DNA of 47,142 nucleotides from a bacterium (GCA_030647255.1 JAUSJK010000073.1:1-47142); one strand, 5' to 3'; counted from the first letter of the stretch, positions 23,634 through 33,465 are shown. Numbers and translations are program-made. Notes: a model not told the origin generated them from the sequence alone.

Positions 23634-24783
23634 TATCTTGAGGCATCTTTTGTCCCGTAATCTGATAATAAAGCTCTATGTATTCTTTTACCATGCGGTC
23701 GACTGAGAAACGATTTTCAGCGTCTGTGCGACAGGCTTTTCTCATATTCATATATTCTTCAGGACTCATGGCATATATTTTTTCTACCGCTTCACATAAA
23801 CCTTCGACCCCCGTTTTTTTAATAATAAAATCTCCTCGTACATCTGTTGGTGATGAGTTTACAAGAAATCCTGTTATTCCATCCTTGACGATCTCGGGCG
23901 CTGACCCTCGCGCATAGGCGACGACAGGTGTACCGCAGGCAAGTGATTCAGCCATAACAAAACCAAAAGGCTCTTCCCATTTGATAGGAAATAAAAAGAG
24001 CCTTGATGTCTGATAATGTTCTCGAAGCTGAAATCGGTTCAAGTTAAAAATAATCTCCATTTTTATCTGGTGTTTAATAAGACCTCTTTTTTTTGTTAAA
24101 GCATTATTTAACCACTCTAAAAATTCATCCTTGACAATGGGGAAAATTTTAGCTTGTTTTGCTGTTTTTTGAGAAATATCAAGCACAATATCTAGTCCCT
24201 TTTCCGGTGCCGCTCTACCTGCCCACATAATTTCTTCCCCCCCAATAGAGTTAAATTTGAAATCATTTTTTATATCTATACCATGGTAAATAGTTTTAAC
24301 GTAATTTAACGAGGGAATAGGTTTACGTTGATAGTTACTGATAGATATAAAGTACACGTTAGGAATATTTTTATACAAAGAAAAATATTTTTTATCACTC
24401 TGACCTAAATCCCCATGCATGGTTATGAGAATAGGTTTTTTTACAAAACCGGCAAAAGGAAGCGTAGATTCACCATTGCCGATATTAACATGATATAAAT
24501 CGAAATTATCATGCTGAGAAAAGGCTTTAGCTATTAAGGCGATTTCAAGTAATTTTTTTTGTTCTAACGATAAATATTTATTGTTGACCGCGTTTTGGAA
24601 AGAAATAGACTCAATCTTTACCGGAAGTTTTGAGTTACCTGAAGCATATGCTGTAAGGTCAAGGTGATACCTGTTTGCATATCTTTTTAGCTCTTTGATG
24701 AGAATATAGCTAAGGATTTCTGTACCTTTTTTGGTATGCTTGCTTATTTTTACGTAATTTGAATTAAGAAGAGCGACTCTCAT
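23626..24783 (-). CDS. GT4-family glycosyltransferase
   Basis: The product has a GT-B fold with the retaining C-terminal half: MWAGRAAPEKGLDIVL, SRLFLFPIKWEEPFGFVMAE (Ex7E) and ACGTPVVAYARGSAPEIVKD. Start 24783 (MRVALLNSNYVKIS) is preferred to an ATG 15 bases upstream, since TATGAT then falls ten bases before it. It is a close paralogue of the genes at 26402 and 28578, with the same ending (GDFIIKKTGVEGLCEAVE). It presumably adds a sugar from a nucleotide donor to a lipid, sugar or solute acceptor in the cytoplasm; donor and acceptor are unknown. Confidence 0.87.
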   Translation of the reverse strand: MRVALLNSNYVKISKHTKKGTEILSYILIKELKRYANRYHLDLTAYASGNSKLPVKIESISFQNAVNNKYLSLEQKKLLEIALIAKAFSQHDNFDLYHVNIGNGESTLPFAGFVKKPILITMHGDLGQSDKKYFSLYKNIPNVYFISISNYQRKPIPSLNYVKTIYHGIDIKNDFKFNSIGGEEIMWAGRAAPEKGLDIVLDISQKTAKQAKIFPIVKDEFLEWLNNALTKKRGLIKHQIKMEIIFNLNRFQLREHYQTSRLFLFPIKWEEPFGFVMAESLACGTPVVAYARGSAPEIVKDGITGFLVNSSPTDVRGDFIIKKTGVEGLCEAVEKIYAMSPEEYMNMRKACRTDAENRFSVDRMVKEYIELYYQITGQKMPQDSA

Positions 24784-24826
24784 ACATTGTGCTATCATAC
24801 CAGGTATGAAGGATTAAACCAAATGG

Positions 24827-26386
24827 TTATTTGAGCAATATCCCTTCATAAGGATATAGTTCAAGATTTGTAGTGCTTATTCCTTTTTCCCTTGCATGAG
24901 AAGAAAAAAGTATCTTATAAGCGCGATCGAGTATGATTTTTTGTGGCTGGTTGGAAAAGTTAAGTTTAATCGAAAGAGTCTCCACATCTGTCTTTCTTTG
25001 AAATGAGAGTACTGTGTGTGATTGGACTTCAATCGAACTGAGATTTCCATGGAGTAGTGCAGGCCCAGATTTTCTTAAGGAAATGAGATTTTTATATAAC
25101 TGGAGGATGGAGTCTTCTTTTTTGAGAAAAATGTCGACATTTCTTTGCTTATAATCAGCCTCTACTGGAAGCCAAGGCTGAGTAGAGGAAAAACCGGCAA
25201 AAGAGGCAGTGTTCCATTGCATAGGGCTTCGTTCAGAATCTCTTCCAAAGCGGCGATCTACGAGTTTTCCTAGAGGATCTTTGATTTGATCCGCAGGAAG
25301 AGGAATATTTTTCATACCGATCTCATCGCCATAGTAGATTACAGCTATACCAGGAAGAGTAAGCTGTAAAAATGCCAATAGACGAGCCTTTTCTTGTCCG
25401 ACCCGAGTGGCAACACGAGGCTGGTCATGGTTGCTCAAGACAAAATTTGGAATATTATCTCCGACTACTTTCAAATAGCTCTCGAGATAGTTTTTAAACA
25501 CGTCTGCGTTCCATTCTAATGTCATCAGATCAAAATTGAAAGGAATATGTGTGGTATCATTTTTTCTGAAATACAGCTTGCCTAAGGTCTCCAATGAATC
25601 GTAGATCTCGCTGATAAGAAGCTTATTTCCGAAGCGTGAGGCAACTTCTGTTAATTCATGTAGAAGAGGGAGCACTTCGGGTTGATTAAAATCATATTTT
25701 CTTTTTAATGTATACCAAGGTATTTCTTTTTGAGAGTTATAGTGTGCATTTTTTGGATCATCTGGATAGGTTTCGTCCTCAAAGAGAAATGCCATAGCGT
25801 CCATTCGATATCCGTCAACACCCTTATCCAGATAAAATGTAAATATATCAATCATCGCTTTTTTTACTTCAGGATTGCGCCAGTTGAGGTCGGGTTGTTC
25901 TTTCAAGAAATCATGAAGGTACCATTCGTCAGTTGCCGGGTCATACTCCCATGAAGATCCTCCAAATGCGCTTATCCAGTTATTGGGTGGTATCCCTGGT
26001 CCTTTCCCATTGCGCCACACGTACCAGTTTCTTTTAGTATTGTCGGGAGATTTTTTTGATTCTTGAAACCATGGATGTTCGGATGAGGTATGGTTTGCCA
26101 CATAATCAAGTAATACTTTTATGTTTCGATCATGAGCTTCTTTGATGAGCTTCTCAAAATCTTCCATAGTTCCAAATAGAGGGTCGATGGCATAGTAATC
26201 GGAGATATCATAGCCAAAATCCTTCATGGGAGATTTGAAGACAGGCGAGAGCCAGATAGCATCGACTCCAAGATCTTTTAAATAGTCAAGTTTCTCAATA
26301 ATGCCTAGTATATCTCCATGTCCATCGCCATTTGAGTCTTTAAAGCTAAGAGGATACACCTGATACATTATCGAAGAGTCTATCAT
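24827..26386 (-). CDS. GH13 oligo-1,6-glucosidase/alpha-glucosidase type enzyme
   Basis: The 519-residue protein is a complete GH13 enzyme. DSNGDGHGDILGI (calcium loop), DYVANHTS (region I), GVDGYRMDAMAF with nucleophile D196, LLISEIYDS with acid/base E260, and LSNHDQPR with D321 are all present, and QPDLNW is typical of the oligo-1,6-glucosidase/trehalose synthase branch. It should hydrolyse or transfer alpha-glucosyl units of small oligosaccharides in the cytosol, as no signal peptide is visible. TATAAT (26393-26398 on the minus strand) ends six bases before the ATG. It lies within the glycosyltransferase block. Confidence 0.93.
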   Translation of the reverse strand: MIDSSIMYQVYPLSFKDSNGDGHGDILGIIEKLDYLKDLGVDAIWLSPVFKSPMKDFGYDISDYYAIDPLFGTMEDFEKLIKEAHDRNIKVLLDYVANHTSSEHPWFQESKKSPDNTKRNWYVWRNGKGPGIPPNNWISAFGGSSWEYDPATDEWYLHDFLKEQPDLNWRNPEVKKAMIDIFTFYLDKGVDGYRMDAMAFLFEDETYPDDPKNAHYNSQKEIPWYTLKRKYDFNQPEVLPLLHELTEVASRFGNKLLISEIYDSLETLGKLYFRKNDTTHIPFNFDLMTLEWNADVFKNYLESYLKVVGDNIPNFVLSNHDQPRVATRVGQEKARLLAFLQLTLPGIAVIYYGDEIGMKNIPLPADQIKDPLGKLVDRRFGRDSERSPMQWNTASFAGFSSTQPWLPVEADYKQRNVDIFLKKEDSILQLYKNLISLRKSGPALLHGNLSSIEVQSHTVLSFQRKTDVETLSIKLNFSNQPQKIILDRAYKILFSSHAREKGISTTNLELYPYEGILLK

Positions 26387-26401
26387 GAGTAGATTATAGT
26401 A

Positions 26402-27535
26402 TTATTTTGAGTCAAGGACTTGAAGATATGCTTTTTCGTAGGCATCTACCATAACATCCAAAGTGAAGTTATTTTCTACGTGTGCTCTACAAGCTTTTCT
26501 CATCTCCATATATTTATCTTCAGGCATAGAATAGACTCTCTCTACGGCTTCACAAAGTCCTTCAAAACCTGTTTTTTTAATAATCCAATCTCCTCTGATA
26601 TCTTGATCTGATGGATTAACTAAAAATCCTGTTTCTCCGTCTTTGACAATTTCAGGTACAGACCCTCGTGCCATAGCGACTACCGGTGTACCCGTGACCA
26701 TAGCTTCAATCATCACTATTCCAAACGGTTCATCCCATTGAATTGGAAAGAGGAACAATCGAGAGTTGCCTAAAAATTTGGACTTATCTACAGGAGATTT
26801 TATTTCGGGAACTTCTGCTACAAAGCCTAAATTTTTTGAGGGTTTGATTTGAGTTTCATAATATTGCGCATCTCCTTTGTCAAGGAAACCTGATAAATTA
26901 ATATTTTTTTGTACTGTCTGTGCTATTTTTATGGCAATATGCACTCCTTTGGCCGGCGTCATTCTACCGAGCCAAATCATTTCTGTTCCTCCAGTAGGAT
27001 TAAAATCAAATTCCGAAAGGATAACACTGTTATATATGGTTTTTATATAGTTCAGTTCGGGTAATCCTTTTCTTTGATAGTTTGAGATAGATATAAAAGG
27101 AAGATGTTTAAACTGTTTAAAACTATCAACTACAGTTTGTTGATAATTATATTCTGAAAGCACGTCTTTGGGATCAATATATAAAGATCCATGGATAGTA
27201 TAGAGGCATGGTGTTTTAGTGAAGTCACTATAGTAGACAGATAGTTCTGCAGCATTGTCATGAATAATATCGTAACCGTCAGCATTTTTATAAAATTCAT
27301 GAAGATGAGCCGTAATATAGAAAGGATTAAGCTTCATATTCATATGATTTCCTAATGATCCTTTATAAAAGTATTTGAGATGAGCAGATGTTTGAGAGTC
27401 ACCTGTCGCAAATAAAGTCACATCATGACCTTTTTTAACCAATCCTTCGACGACATTATAAACTACTCGTTCTATACCTCCATACCCCACAGGAGGAATT
27501 GGTACCCAAGGAGGAGAAGTTACTGCGATTTTCAT
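26402..27535 (-). CDS. GT4-family glycosyltransferase
   Basis: The 377-residue GT-B enzyme starts with VTSPPWVPIPPVGYGGIERV (donor/acceptor loop) and has IWLGRMTPAKGVHIAI, SRLFLFPIQWDEPFGIVMIE (Ex7E) and VTGTPVVAMARGSVPEIVKD. It is a retaining glycosyltransferase related to the genes at 23626 and 28578. Its start overlaps the kinase-like gene stop by four bases (27532-27535), implying coupled translation. The acceptor is not identifiable from sequence. Confidence 0.88.
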   Translation of the reverse strand: MKIAVTSPPWVPIPPVGYGGIERVVYNVVEGLVKKGHDVTLFATGDSQTSAHLKYFYKGSLGNHMNMKLNPFYITAHLHEFYKNADGYDIIHDNAAELSVYYSDFTKTPCLYTIHGSLYIDPKDVLSEYNYQQTVVDSFKQFKHLPFISISNYQRKGLPELNYIKTIYNSVILSEFDFNPTGGTEMIWLGRMTPAKGVHIAIKIAQTVQKNINLSGFLDKGDAQYYETQIKPSKNLGFVAEVPEIKSPVDKSKFLGNSRLFLFPIQWDEPFGIVMIEAMVTGTPVVAMARGSVPEIVKDGETGFLVNPSDQDIRGDWIIKKTGFEGLCEAVERVYSMPEDKYMEMRKACRAHVENNFTLDVMVDAYEKAYLQVLDSK

Positions 27536-28581
27536 ATTAGTTCAAAAAGATCTTTTTTCCTTAACGTTGATTCTACCATAAGCCTTGCTAGATATTTTTT
27601 GTGAACGAATTCCTCTTGTTTTGAATGATTAAATCTAGGATAGATCATTCTTGGTAGACCTGTCATTAAAATATCTACATAAAGAAGCTTCATGTAGTTT
27701 TCTTTTTCTTCCTCAGAAAGTAACTTAAGATATTCACGTAATAGTTCTTTCTTAAGTTTTGACTGATTGAGGACTTCGACTATAAAGAAGCTCATATCAT
27801 AGGCATAATTATTAAGATGGTAAGACTCCCAATCGAGTATTTTAATGATTTTTTTATTACTTATTATATTGGCTAGATGCATGTCTCCATGGTTTAAAGA
27901 CTTTGTATGATTAAGGATATAATCTTTATATCTGGTCAAATATTCTTGTAATTTAAATAGATCTTCACTGACTATAAATTCACCTATATCCTTATTTATA
28001 ATAACTTTTTGTGAGATTTCCATAAATTTTTTATCTAAATCGAATTTTTCTAAAACTATATTGTCTTTGAATAATTCAATTGGATAAAAATTAATTGTAT
28101 GAATTATTTTGGCTAAGTCGGTAATGTTAACGTGATCATGAACATTCTTTACTTTCTCTAAAGGCTCAAACGGAAAGTACTCTGTTATGAGCCAAAGATT
28201 TTCTGAAGTGTTTGAATAGGCTATCATTCGTGGAACATAATCCCGCAATGTATTTGATTTTTTATTTATATATTTTTCGAATAAGAGTTCCTTTTTAAAA
28301 CTATTTATAGATAGGTCATTGTACCTTGTGAGTGCATGGAAAAAAACTTTTTGGTTATTTTTATTCAGACATACACTATAGTAGCGATGTTTCCAACCCT
28401 TAGTAAGTCTGAAATAGGTTTCTATTGTAGTAAAAGGTGTCAATTCGAGCTCATTGAGTGTTGATTTTACAAGATGTATGATACGGTCTTTCTCTGCAGC
28501 ATGTATTTCCCAAGAAATATTTTTTCTTTTGAATGGAATTAGTGGACTTCTTAAATTTTTATTCAATTGAGGCTTATTCAT
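27532..28581 (-). CDS. APH/choline-kinase-fold phosphotransferase
   Basis: The 349-residue protein has the small-molecule kinase catalytic loop HGDMHLANI (231-239) and the metal-binding DWE (ILDWES, Asp250). The N-lobe has TKGWKHRYYSV as a glycine-poor phosphate loop and LITEYFPFE as the hinge. Members phosphorylate aminoglycosides, choline, sugars such as maltose, or lipids. Set inside a run of glycosyltransferases and a GH13 enzyme, a sugar or sugar alcohol is the likely substrate, but this is inference. It overlaps both neighbours by four bases. Confidence 0.8.
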   Translation of the reverse strand: MNKPQLNKNLRSPLIPFKRKNISWEIHAAEKDRIIHLVKSTLNELELTPFTTIETYFRLTKGWKHRYYSVCLNKNNQKVFFHALTRYNDLSINSFKKELLFEKYINKKSNTLRDYVPRMIAYSNTSENLWLITEYFPFEPLEKVKNVHDHVNITDLAKIIHTINFYPIELFKDNIVLEKFDLDKKFMEISQKVIINKDIGEFIVSEDLFKLQEYLTRYKDYILNHTKSLNHGDMHLANIISNKKIIKILDWESYHLNNYAYDMSFFIVEVLNQSKLKKELLREYLKLLSEEEKENYMKLLYVDILMTGLPRMIYPRFNHSKQEEFVHKKYLARLMVESTLRKKDLFELI

Positions 28582-29684
28582 TTATAGATTTTATTATATA
28601 TACCAACATATTCATCGACCATCTTTTTAATACTAAATCTTTTTTCTGCTTCACTACGGCAGACCTTTTTCATATTTACATATTCATCTTTAGGCATGGA
28701 GTAGATTTTGGTTACCGCTTCTTTGAGACCATCAAGATAGGTTGATTTAGTAATCCAATTGCCTCGATTCAATTCTTCTGATTGATTTACAATGTAGCCT
28801 GTTTTTCCGTCTTCGATAAGCTCAGGTATAGAACCGCGTGCAAAAGGGACAACGGGTATGCCAGACGCGATAGCTTCGACAAAATTTAAACCAAATGGTT
28901 CCTCCCATTTGATTGGAGCAAGAAGTAGTCGAGCGTGGCTCAGATAGTTTATTTTCTCTTCAAGACTCACCTCGCCAATAAACTCCACATACTTAGTGTC
29001 AATATAGGGTTTAAATTGTTCATAGTAAGCTTTATCTACGTCGTCAACTTTGGCGCAGACTTTTAGTTTTAATTTGAGCTCATGGGCGACTTTGGCCGCC
29101 TCAATACCACCTTTGTCGTCACACATTCGGGCAAGATAGAGCATGTATCCATCGTCATTTTCTACAGGCTTGAAAGCGTCTATATCTATACCATGATAGA
29201 TAGTTGCAGCCCAGGGAATATTGGGTAGAGCTTTTCGTTGATTGTTGGATATTGACACGTGGGTCAAACTTGGGTGCATTCTTGTCGCATAGTTCATAAA
29301 AAAATCGGAAAGGGGATAATGATGCGTCTTCACTATAGGCGCTTTTACAAAAGGAGAAAGGGATAAAAGCCTCCAGTAACCTTGATCATGTACAATATCA
29401 TACTTTTGTTCGTTGATCATAGTGATGGCTTTGACGAGGGAGTCAAACTTGGGTAGTTCACGATGATACATTTTCTCAAACTCGGGGATAGTACGTATGG
29501 ATTTTTCAACGATGGGGATAAGATTGTAACAAGGGCTTTTTTGTGAATCGCCAGTCGCATAGACGTCTACCTGATGCCCGGCTTTTCCAAGACCTGTTGC
29601 AAGATTGTATACAACCCATTCACTGCCGCCATATTTTCTTGGCGGGACGGGTTCTTCAATATCGCAGATCATCGCGATTTTCAT
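28578..29684 (-). CDS. GT4-family glycosyltransferase
   Basis: The 368-residue GT-B protein opens with MKIAMICDIEEPVPPRKYGG and shows MLYLARMCDDKGGIEAAKVA, HARLLLAPIKWEEPFGLNFV (Ex7E) and SGIPVVPFARGSIPELIEDG. The C-terminal GNWITKSTYLDGLKEAVT pattern makes it the third paralogue of the block. It overlaps the SPS-like gene and the kinase gene by four bases each, so the set probably acts in sequence on one product. Confidence 0.88.
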   Translation of the reverse strand: MKIAMICDIEEPVPPRKYGGSEWVVYNLATGLGKAGHQVDVYATGDSQKSPCYNLIPIVEKSIRTIPEFEKMYHRELPKFDSLVKAITMINEQKYDIVHDQGYWRLLSLSPFVKAPIVKTHHYPLSDFFMNYATRMHPSLTHVSISNNQRKALPNIPWAATIYHGIDIDAFKPVENDDGYMLYLARMCDDKGGIEAAKVAHELKLKLKVCAKVDDVDKAYYEQFKPYIDTKYVEFIGEVSLEEKINYLSHARLLLAPIKWEEPFGLNFVEAIASGIPVVPFARGSIPELIEDGKTGYIVNQSEELNRGNWITKSTYLDGLKEAVTKIYSMPKDEYVNMKKVCRSEAEKRFSIKKMVDEYVGIYNKIYK

Positions 29685-30958
29685 AGAAGCTTTTTGTAGA
29701 GGGTAATAAATTTTTCGACAACTTTATCCCATGAATAATGCTCCTTGATAGTAAACGCTGCATTTTCAGAAACCTTTTTGCGTAATTTAGAATCGTTCAG
29801 TATTTTGAGAATAACTTCGGATAGTCCTTTAGTGTCAGCTGTATTGGTGACAAATCCATTGAGTCCATCGACAATGATCTCTTTACTTCCGGCAACAGAG
29901 GAGACAATGGGCACTGTTCCACAGGCCATGGTTTCCAAAGTAGTGAGACCAAATGGTTCATACCGTCCTCCCAAAATAAATATGTCTGCCTTTCTATAGC
30001 AGGCGGCAAGTTCATTCGTATGGGGGATCCGTCCCAAAAAGGTCACTTTATCTTTGAGTTTATGTCTGGCGATAAGCTCTTGGAGCTGGTTGTATGTATC
30101 CATTTCTTCTTTCGATTGTTGGCCTTCAATACTTCCGCCTCCGATGTACAGGTGAAATTCTGCCTGATTTTTGATATGCGATATAGCTTCAATGACCCGG
30201 TCTATCCCTTTGGCTGGGACAAGCCGGCTCATCGTGAGAATGGAGTTGTTAGCAAATTTAAATTTATTGTCGTGTGAATTGGATTTAGGCTGGAAAATAT
30301 CCGTATCTACGCCTGGGAAGATGACGTGGAGTTTTTCGAAATCGGCCATATAGTGTTGAAGTATCTGGATTCGGGATGTTTCACATAGTACAACAATCGC
30401 TTTGGCGGTGCTTATGATCTTTTGCTCTATGGCGATACGTACGTGATAGCGGTAAAACGGTTTCAGTTTTTGTACAGGGGCCTCTTCGAGAGCCATCTCC
30501 ATCTTCTTTGCTTTTCCGAGAGTGTGGGGAGTATGGATGTGGGGAATGTCGAGCATTTTGGCAAGAAGAATGCCTGCGTATCCGGCATCCCAGTAGTGAG
30601 AATGTATAAGATCATACACTTTTTTTGACTTCTCTATATAGTGCATGAAGTTTTCCATCATCTCAGGCATGAGTTCGTAGAGTTTTTCTTTGGATATAAA
30701 CTCTTTTTTCCCACAGGGAATACGGATGATTTTGACATTGGGAAATATCTCCTCCTCAGGAAGTGAGTCGTCAAAAAGACGAGTGACGATGTCGACTTTT
30801 ATATTTCTTTTTCCAAGAGCCCGGGCAAGTTCAAATTCATAAAGAGTTTGACCGCCGGTATCTGTTTTACCTAACTGGGGAGGATAGAAAACGTATCCGT
30901 GAGGATTGAGGAAGCAGATTCGATTTAGTTTCTTTGGCTCCTTCTGAGGCGATTTCAT
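29681..30958 (-). CDS. Sucrose-phosphate synthase-like glycosyltransferase
   Basis: SPS joins UDP-glucose to fructose-6-phosphate. The 425-residue GT4 protein has GKTDTGGQTLYEFELARAL (residues 30-48, the substrate loop of SPS and sucrose synthase), LIHSHYWDAGYAG, HTPHTLGKAKK, FPGVDTDIF, TMSRLVPAKGIDRVI and GRYEPFGLTTLETMACGT (Ex7E). The length fits single-domain bacterial SPS without the phosphatase fusion; a separate SPP-like gene lies 220 bases upstream. TATAAT is 11 bases before the ATG. It heads a four-gene overlapping cluster. Other GT4 glucosyltransferases share these motifs, so sucrose is likely but not proved. Confidence 0.8.
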   Translation of the reverse strand: MKSPQKEPKKLNRICFLNPHGYVFYPPQLGKTDTGGQTLYEFELARALGKRNIKVDIVTRLFDDSLPEEEIFPNVKIIRIPCGKKEFISKEKLYELMPEMMENFMHYIEKSKKVYDLIHSHYWDAGYAGILLAKMLDIPHIHTPHTLGKAKKMEMALEEAPVQKLKPFYRYHVRIAIEQKIISTAKAIVVLCETSRIQILQHYMADFEKLHVIFPGVDTDIFQPKSNSHDNKFKFANNSILTMSRLVPAKGIDRVIEAISHIKNQAEFHLYIGGGSIEGQQSKEEMDTYNQLQELIARHKLKDKVTFLGRIPHTNELAACYRKADIFILGGRYEPFGLTTLETMACGTVPIVSSVAGSKEIIVDGLNGFVTNTADTKGLSEVILKILNDSKLRKKVSENAAFTIKEHYSWDKVVEKFITLYKKLL

Positions 30959-31043
30959 AAAGTAAGTCTATTATATTGTATAGATATCAAAAACACAACA
31001 ATTATTAGATAACCGATATTAAATCAGAACTCACGCATTAGGT

Positions 31044-31161
31044 GTCATTCTGGGGAGGAACAGTTCGACAAGCTCACTGTGACGACTCCAGAATCGTAGT
31101 TACAACATTCACAACGATCCTGGATGCGTCCCGAAGTAACATCGGGACTTACCAGGATGAC
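31044..31161. repeat. Palindromic intergenic element, copy 2 (inverted)
   Basis: The element starts GTCATTCTGG and ends CCAGGATGAC, which is the reverse orientation of copy 1. Linker words CGACTCCAGAATCGTAGTTA and CACAACGATCCTGG are shared. It lies between the SPS-like and SPP-like genes; no other gene-like sequence is in 30959-31179. Confidence 0.85.
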
Positions 31162-31179
31162 ACGTATGCAATGTTCATT

Positions 31180-32214
31180 TTATTTTTTTAACTTCGTATT
31201 TCTATAAAGTTTCATGCCCTGAAGCACAGCTGCGGGGCCAATTTCTTCTGGTGGGGCAAAGTAGAAGAGTTTAGTGTGCGAAGTATCTAGCTGAAGTTGT
31301 ATAAAATGCGAATAAACTTTTTTGGATGAATAATGTGAAAGCTCCTCGAGAAGTTCTTTTTTGGCATTGCCAACGACGATGCTCAAACCTTCAGGGATAA
31401 GAAGCATATCCAGGTCATTGCCTGAATCTCCGGCAATGATGGGATTCATCGGATATTTTTTTGAAAGATATTCCACCGCTTCCTTTTTTCCGCAGGGAAG
31501 AATGTCGAGATTATATCTTTCCAAAGATTCATCAATTGTTGTTTGATAGGAAAGAACAATCTTCACATTAGGATAGCCTTGTTCATTGAAGAATTTTTTT
31601 CCCGCTTGTTGAATAATTTTGGCCTGAGGAAGTTGAGCTTCAAACTCCATGGAAATTTTAAACTCCTGTTTTTTATGTTCCTCTGTCGAGGTGATTTCCA
31701 TATCCCGTTGTTGAAATCTGACATGAGCTGAAGAATGTTCATTTTTCATCTGTTCTATAAATTGTGTACATAAGGGGTAGATTTTTTCTCTCTTAAATCC
31801 ATATGTATCTCTGAGAATATGGCGATATTCTTCATCGAGTTCATATGCCCCATCATCTTTTTTGAGCCATATTTCTGTGCCGACGGCACCAATAAGCGCA
31901 TCAAACATGAGTAAAGAAAAAAACTCGGGGAACTGTGAAGTAAATGCCTTTTGCAACTCAATAACTTGATCCAGATCTCTTCCCGAAACGCCTACAATAG
32001 GGATATTCTCTTTCTCGGCGTAAGCTCGGAGTGATTCGGTGGGCGCATAGAGATCTTTTTGAGAATAGATTACTGTATCGGCTTTTTTTTGCCCCACTTT
32101 GTATTGCAGATTTTTTTCCGGTTGATACTTCATGAGATACGTGTCGTCTATATCGGTGAAGAGACAGAGATGTCCACTAGATTGGGCTGTAAGTTTTTGA
32201 AATAGGGTATACAT
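31180..32214 (-). CDS. Sucrose-6-phosphate phosphatase-like HAD hydrolase
   Basis: The 344-residue protein is a HAD class IIB hydrolase: LCLFTDIDDTYL (D21, D23, T25), IVGVSGRD (motif II Ser), CGKKEAVEYL (motif III Lys) and IIAGDSGNDLDMLL (motif IV). The SPP family removes phosphate from sucrose-6-phosphate, and the SPS-like gene next door supports this. Mannosyl-3-phosphoglycerate phosphatases are close relatives and an alternative. The start overlaps a TATAAT at the ATG; it is a little uncertain. An AT-rich word repeat lies upstream. Confidence 0.8.
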   Translation of the reverse strand: MYTLFQKLTAQSSGHLCLFTDIDDTYLMKYQPEKNLQYKVGQKKADTVIYSQKDLYAPTESLRAYAEKENIPIVGVSGRDLDQVIELQKAFTSQFPEFFSLLMFDALIGAVGTEIWLKKDDGAYELDEEYRHILRDTYGFKREKIYPLCTQFIEQMKNEHSSAHVRFQQRDMEITSTEEHKKQEFKISMEFEAQLPQAKIIQQAGKKFFNEQGYPNVKIVLSYQTTIDESLERYNLDILPCGKKEAVEYLSKKYPMNPIIAGDSGNDLDMLLIPEGLSIVVGNAKKELLEELSHYSSKKVYSHFIQLQLDTSHTKLFYFAPPEEIGPAAVLQGMKLYRNTKLKK

Positions 32215-32216
32215 TA

Positions 32217-32334
32217 TAAATTTTCAATTTCCAATTCTCAATTTTCAAATAAAAAATCCCAATGAATCAATTTTTAAATATTAAATCATTGTGAATTGAA
32301 ATTTCATTGTAAATTGTAAATTTAAAATTGAAAA
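32217..32334. repeat. Self-similar AT-rich intergenic words
   Basis: The spacer is built from variants of AATTTTCAATT and AATTGAAAATT (for example TTTTCAATTTCCAATTCTCA), giving many imperfect inverted and direct repeats. No gene is visible. Other spacers use different words but the same style. Confidence 0.6.
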
Positions 32335-33465
32335 TTATTTCGGTATTAGTAATCTCACCGCTCCTTCTATACTTCTATGACTAAAGGGCTCAAATACGAC
32401 GTCCTGTTCCATGCCAATTTCTTTCAGATAATTCTCTACGTGTTTTTTATACTCCCATCCTTTCCAAAACAAACTGCCTTCTATGATGAAATGAAGTGGC
32501 TCCTTCAGACCGAGATTTTTTTTGAATTGGACAATTCCGCCTATTTGAGAAGCAGCGAGTGAGGCAGAACGAATAAGAAGGGATTGGGCGATGGACGAGG
32601 CTTGAGAGTTTTCGTCTTCCGCCAACTCAGAGAGCTCTCCTGTGGACTCGATAAGGAGCAGGGTTAAGTTATATTTTTGTATAGTTGCATTGTAGTGTTT
32701 CCATAAGTAGGCACCCGCGATCTCTTTTTCAATGAGTTGTGTCCCGGGATTATTTGACTCGGCATCGATTATTTTTCCCGTATCTGTTTGGCGGAACTTA
32801 TTAAAGGCCCCGCACTCCAGATTGACAGCTTTTTCCGCGTTAAGTGTGAGGGCGTAGTTCGTGCCTGTGCCGATGACCCCCGTGACCGTCTTAAGCCACG
32901 TATCAGGTTGAGAGGCGGAGAGAAGGAGGCAGATGGTGTCGTTTGCCAATGTACAGACGATTCGTCTTTGGTTATATGTACATATATAATCGCTTAAAGC
33001 ATTACCCACGGGCAGACCGACCAACCCTTCAAACAGGTGTTCTTTTGTACCATGAAGAAGAATGCCGTCGAGCACCTCCTCTTTGATGACGGGGGAAACG
33101 GGAAAGGCAAAGTTTATAGCGACATGGCTTACATCAGGATACAGGTGGGAGAGAAGGAAGGAGAAAAATATGTCCGCAGTTGAAAAAACAGGAATAGGAC
33201 TCTCTTGTTCTTTTAAAAGATGGGGTCCGTTAGGGGTATTTTGGAAGAGAGCCGTTTTAAATACAGAACCGCCTATGGTGATAGTCTGGAATAGTTCATC
33301 AGGATTGAGGATAGACGAATGGGGGAGGGTGTGGATAAGAAAAGGAATACTCGTTGTTTTACCCGAGTTGGCATCGACGAGTTCTTTATAAAAGGTATCT
33401 TTTATAGTGCGTAATTCCTCAATAGAGTATTCTTCAACAAAATTATCTTTCATATATTCAACCAT
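32335..33465 (-). CDS. Hexokinase-like sugar kinase (eukaryote-type fold)
   Basis: The product is about 376 residues and shows hexokinase blocks in order: TITIGGSVFKTALF (phosphate 1), AINFAFPVSPVI, GLVGLPVGNALSDY, GVIGTGTNYALTL (phosphate 2), NLECGAFNKF, EKEIAGAYLW and FIIEGSLFWKG (adenosine). It should phosphorylate glucose or a related hexose with ATP, feeding the hexose phosphate used by the SPS-like enzyme. The ATG at 33465 is chosen; a TTG at 33486 and an ATG at 33453 are alternatives. It is convergent in direction with the SPP-like gene and follows pth on the same strand. Confidence 0.8.
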   Translation of the reverse strand: MVEYMKDNFVEEYSIEELRTIKDTFYKELVDANSGKTTSIPFLIHTLPHSSILNPDELFQTITIGGSVFKTALFQNTPNGPHLLKEQESPIPVFSTADIFFSFLLSHLYPDVSHVAINFAFPVSPVIKEEVLDGILLHGTKEHLFEGLVGLPVGNALSDYICTYNQRRIVCTLANDTICLLLSASQPDTWLKTVTGVIGTGTNYALTLNAEKAVNLECGAFNKFRQTDTGKIIDAESNNPGTQLIEKEIAGAYLWKHYNATIQKYNLTLLLIESTGELSELAEDENSQASSIAQSLLIRSASLAASQIGGIVQFKKNLGLKEPLHFIIEGSLFWKGWEYKKHVENYLKEIGMEQDVVFEPFSHRSIEGAVRLLIPK

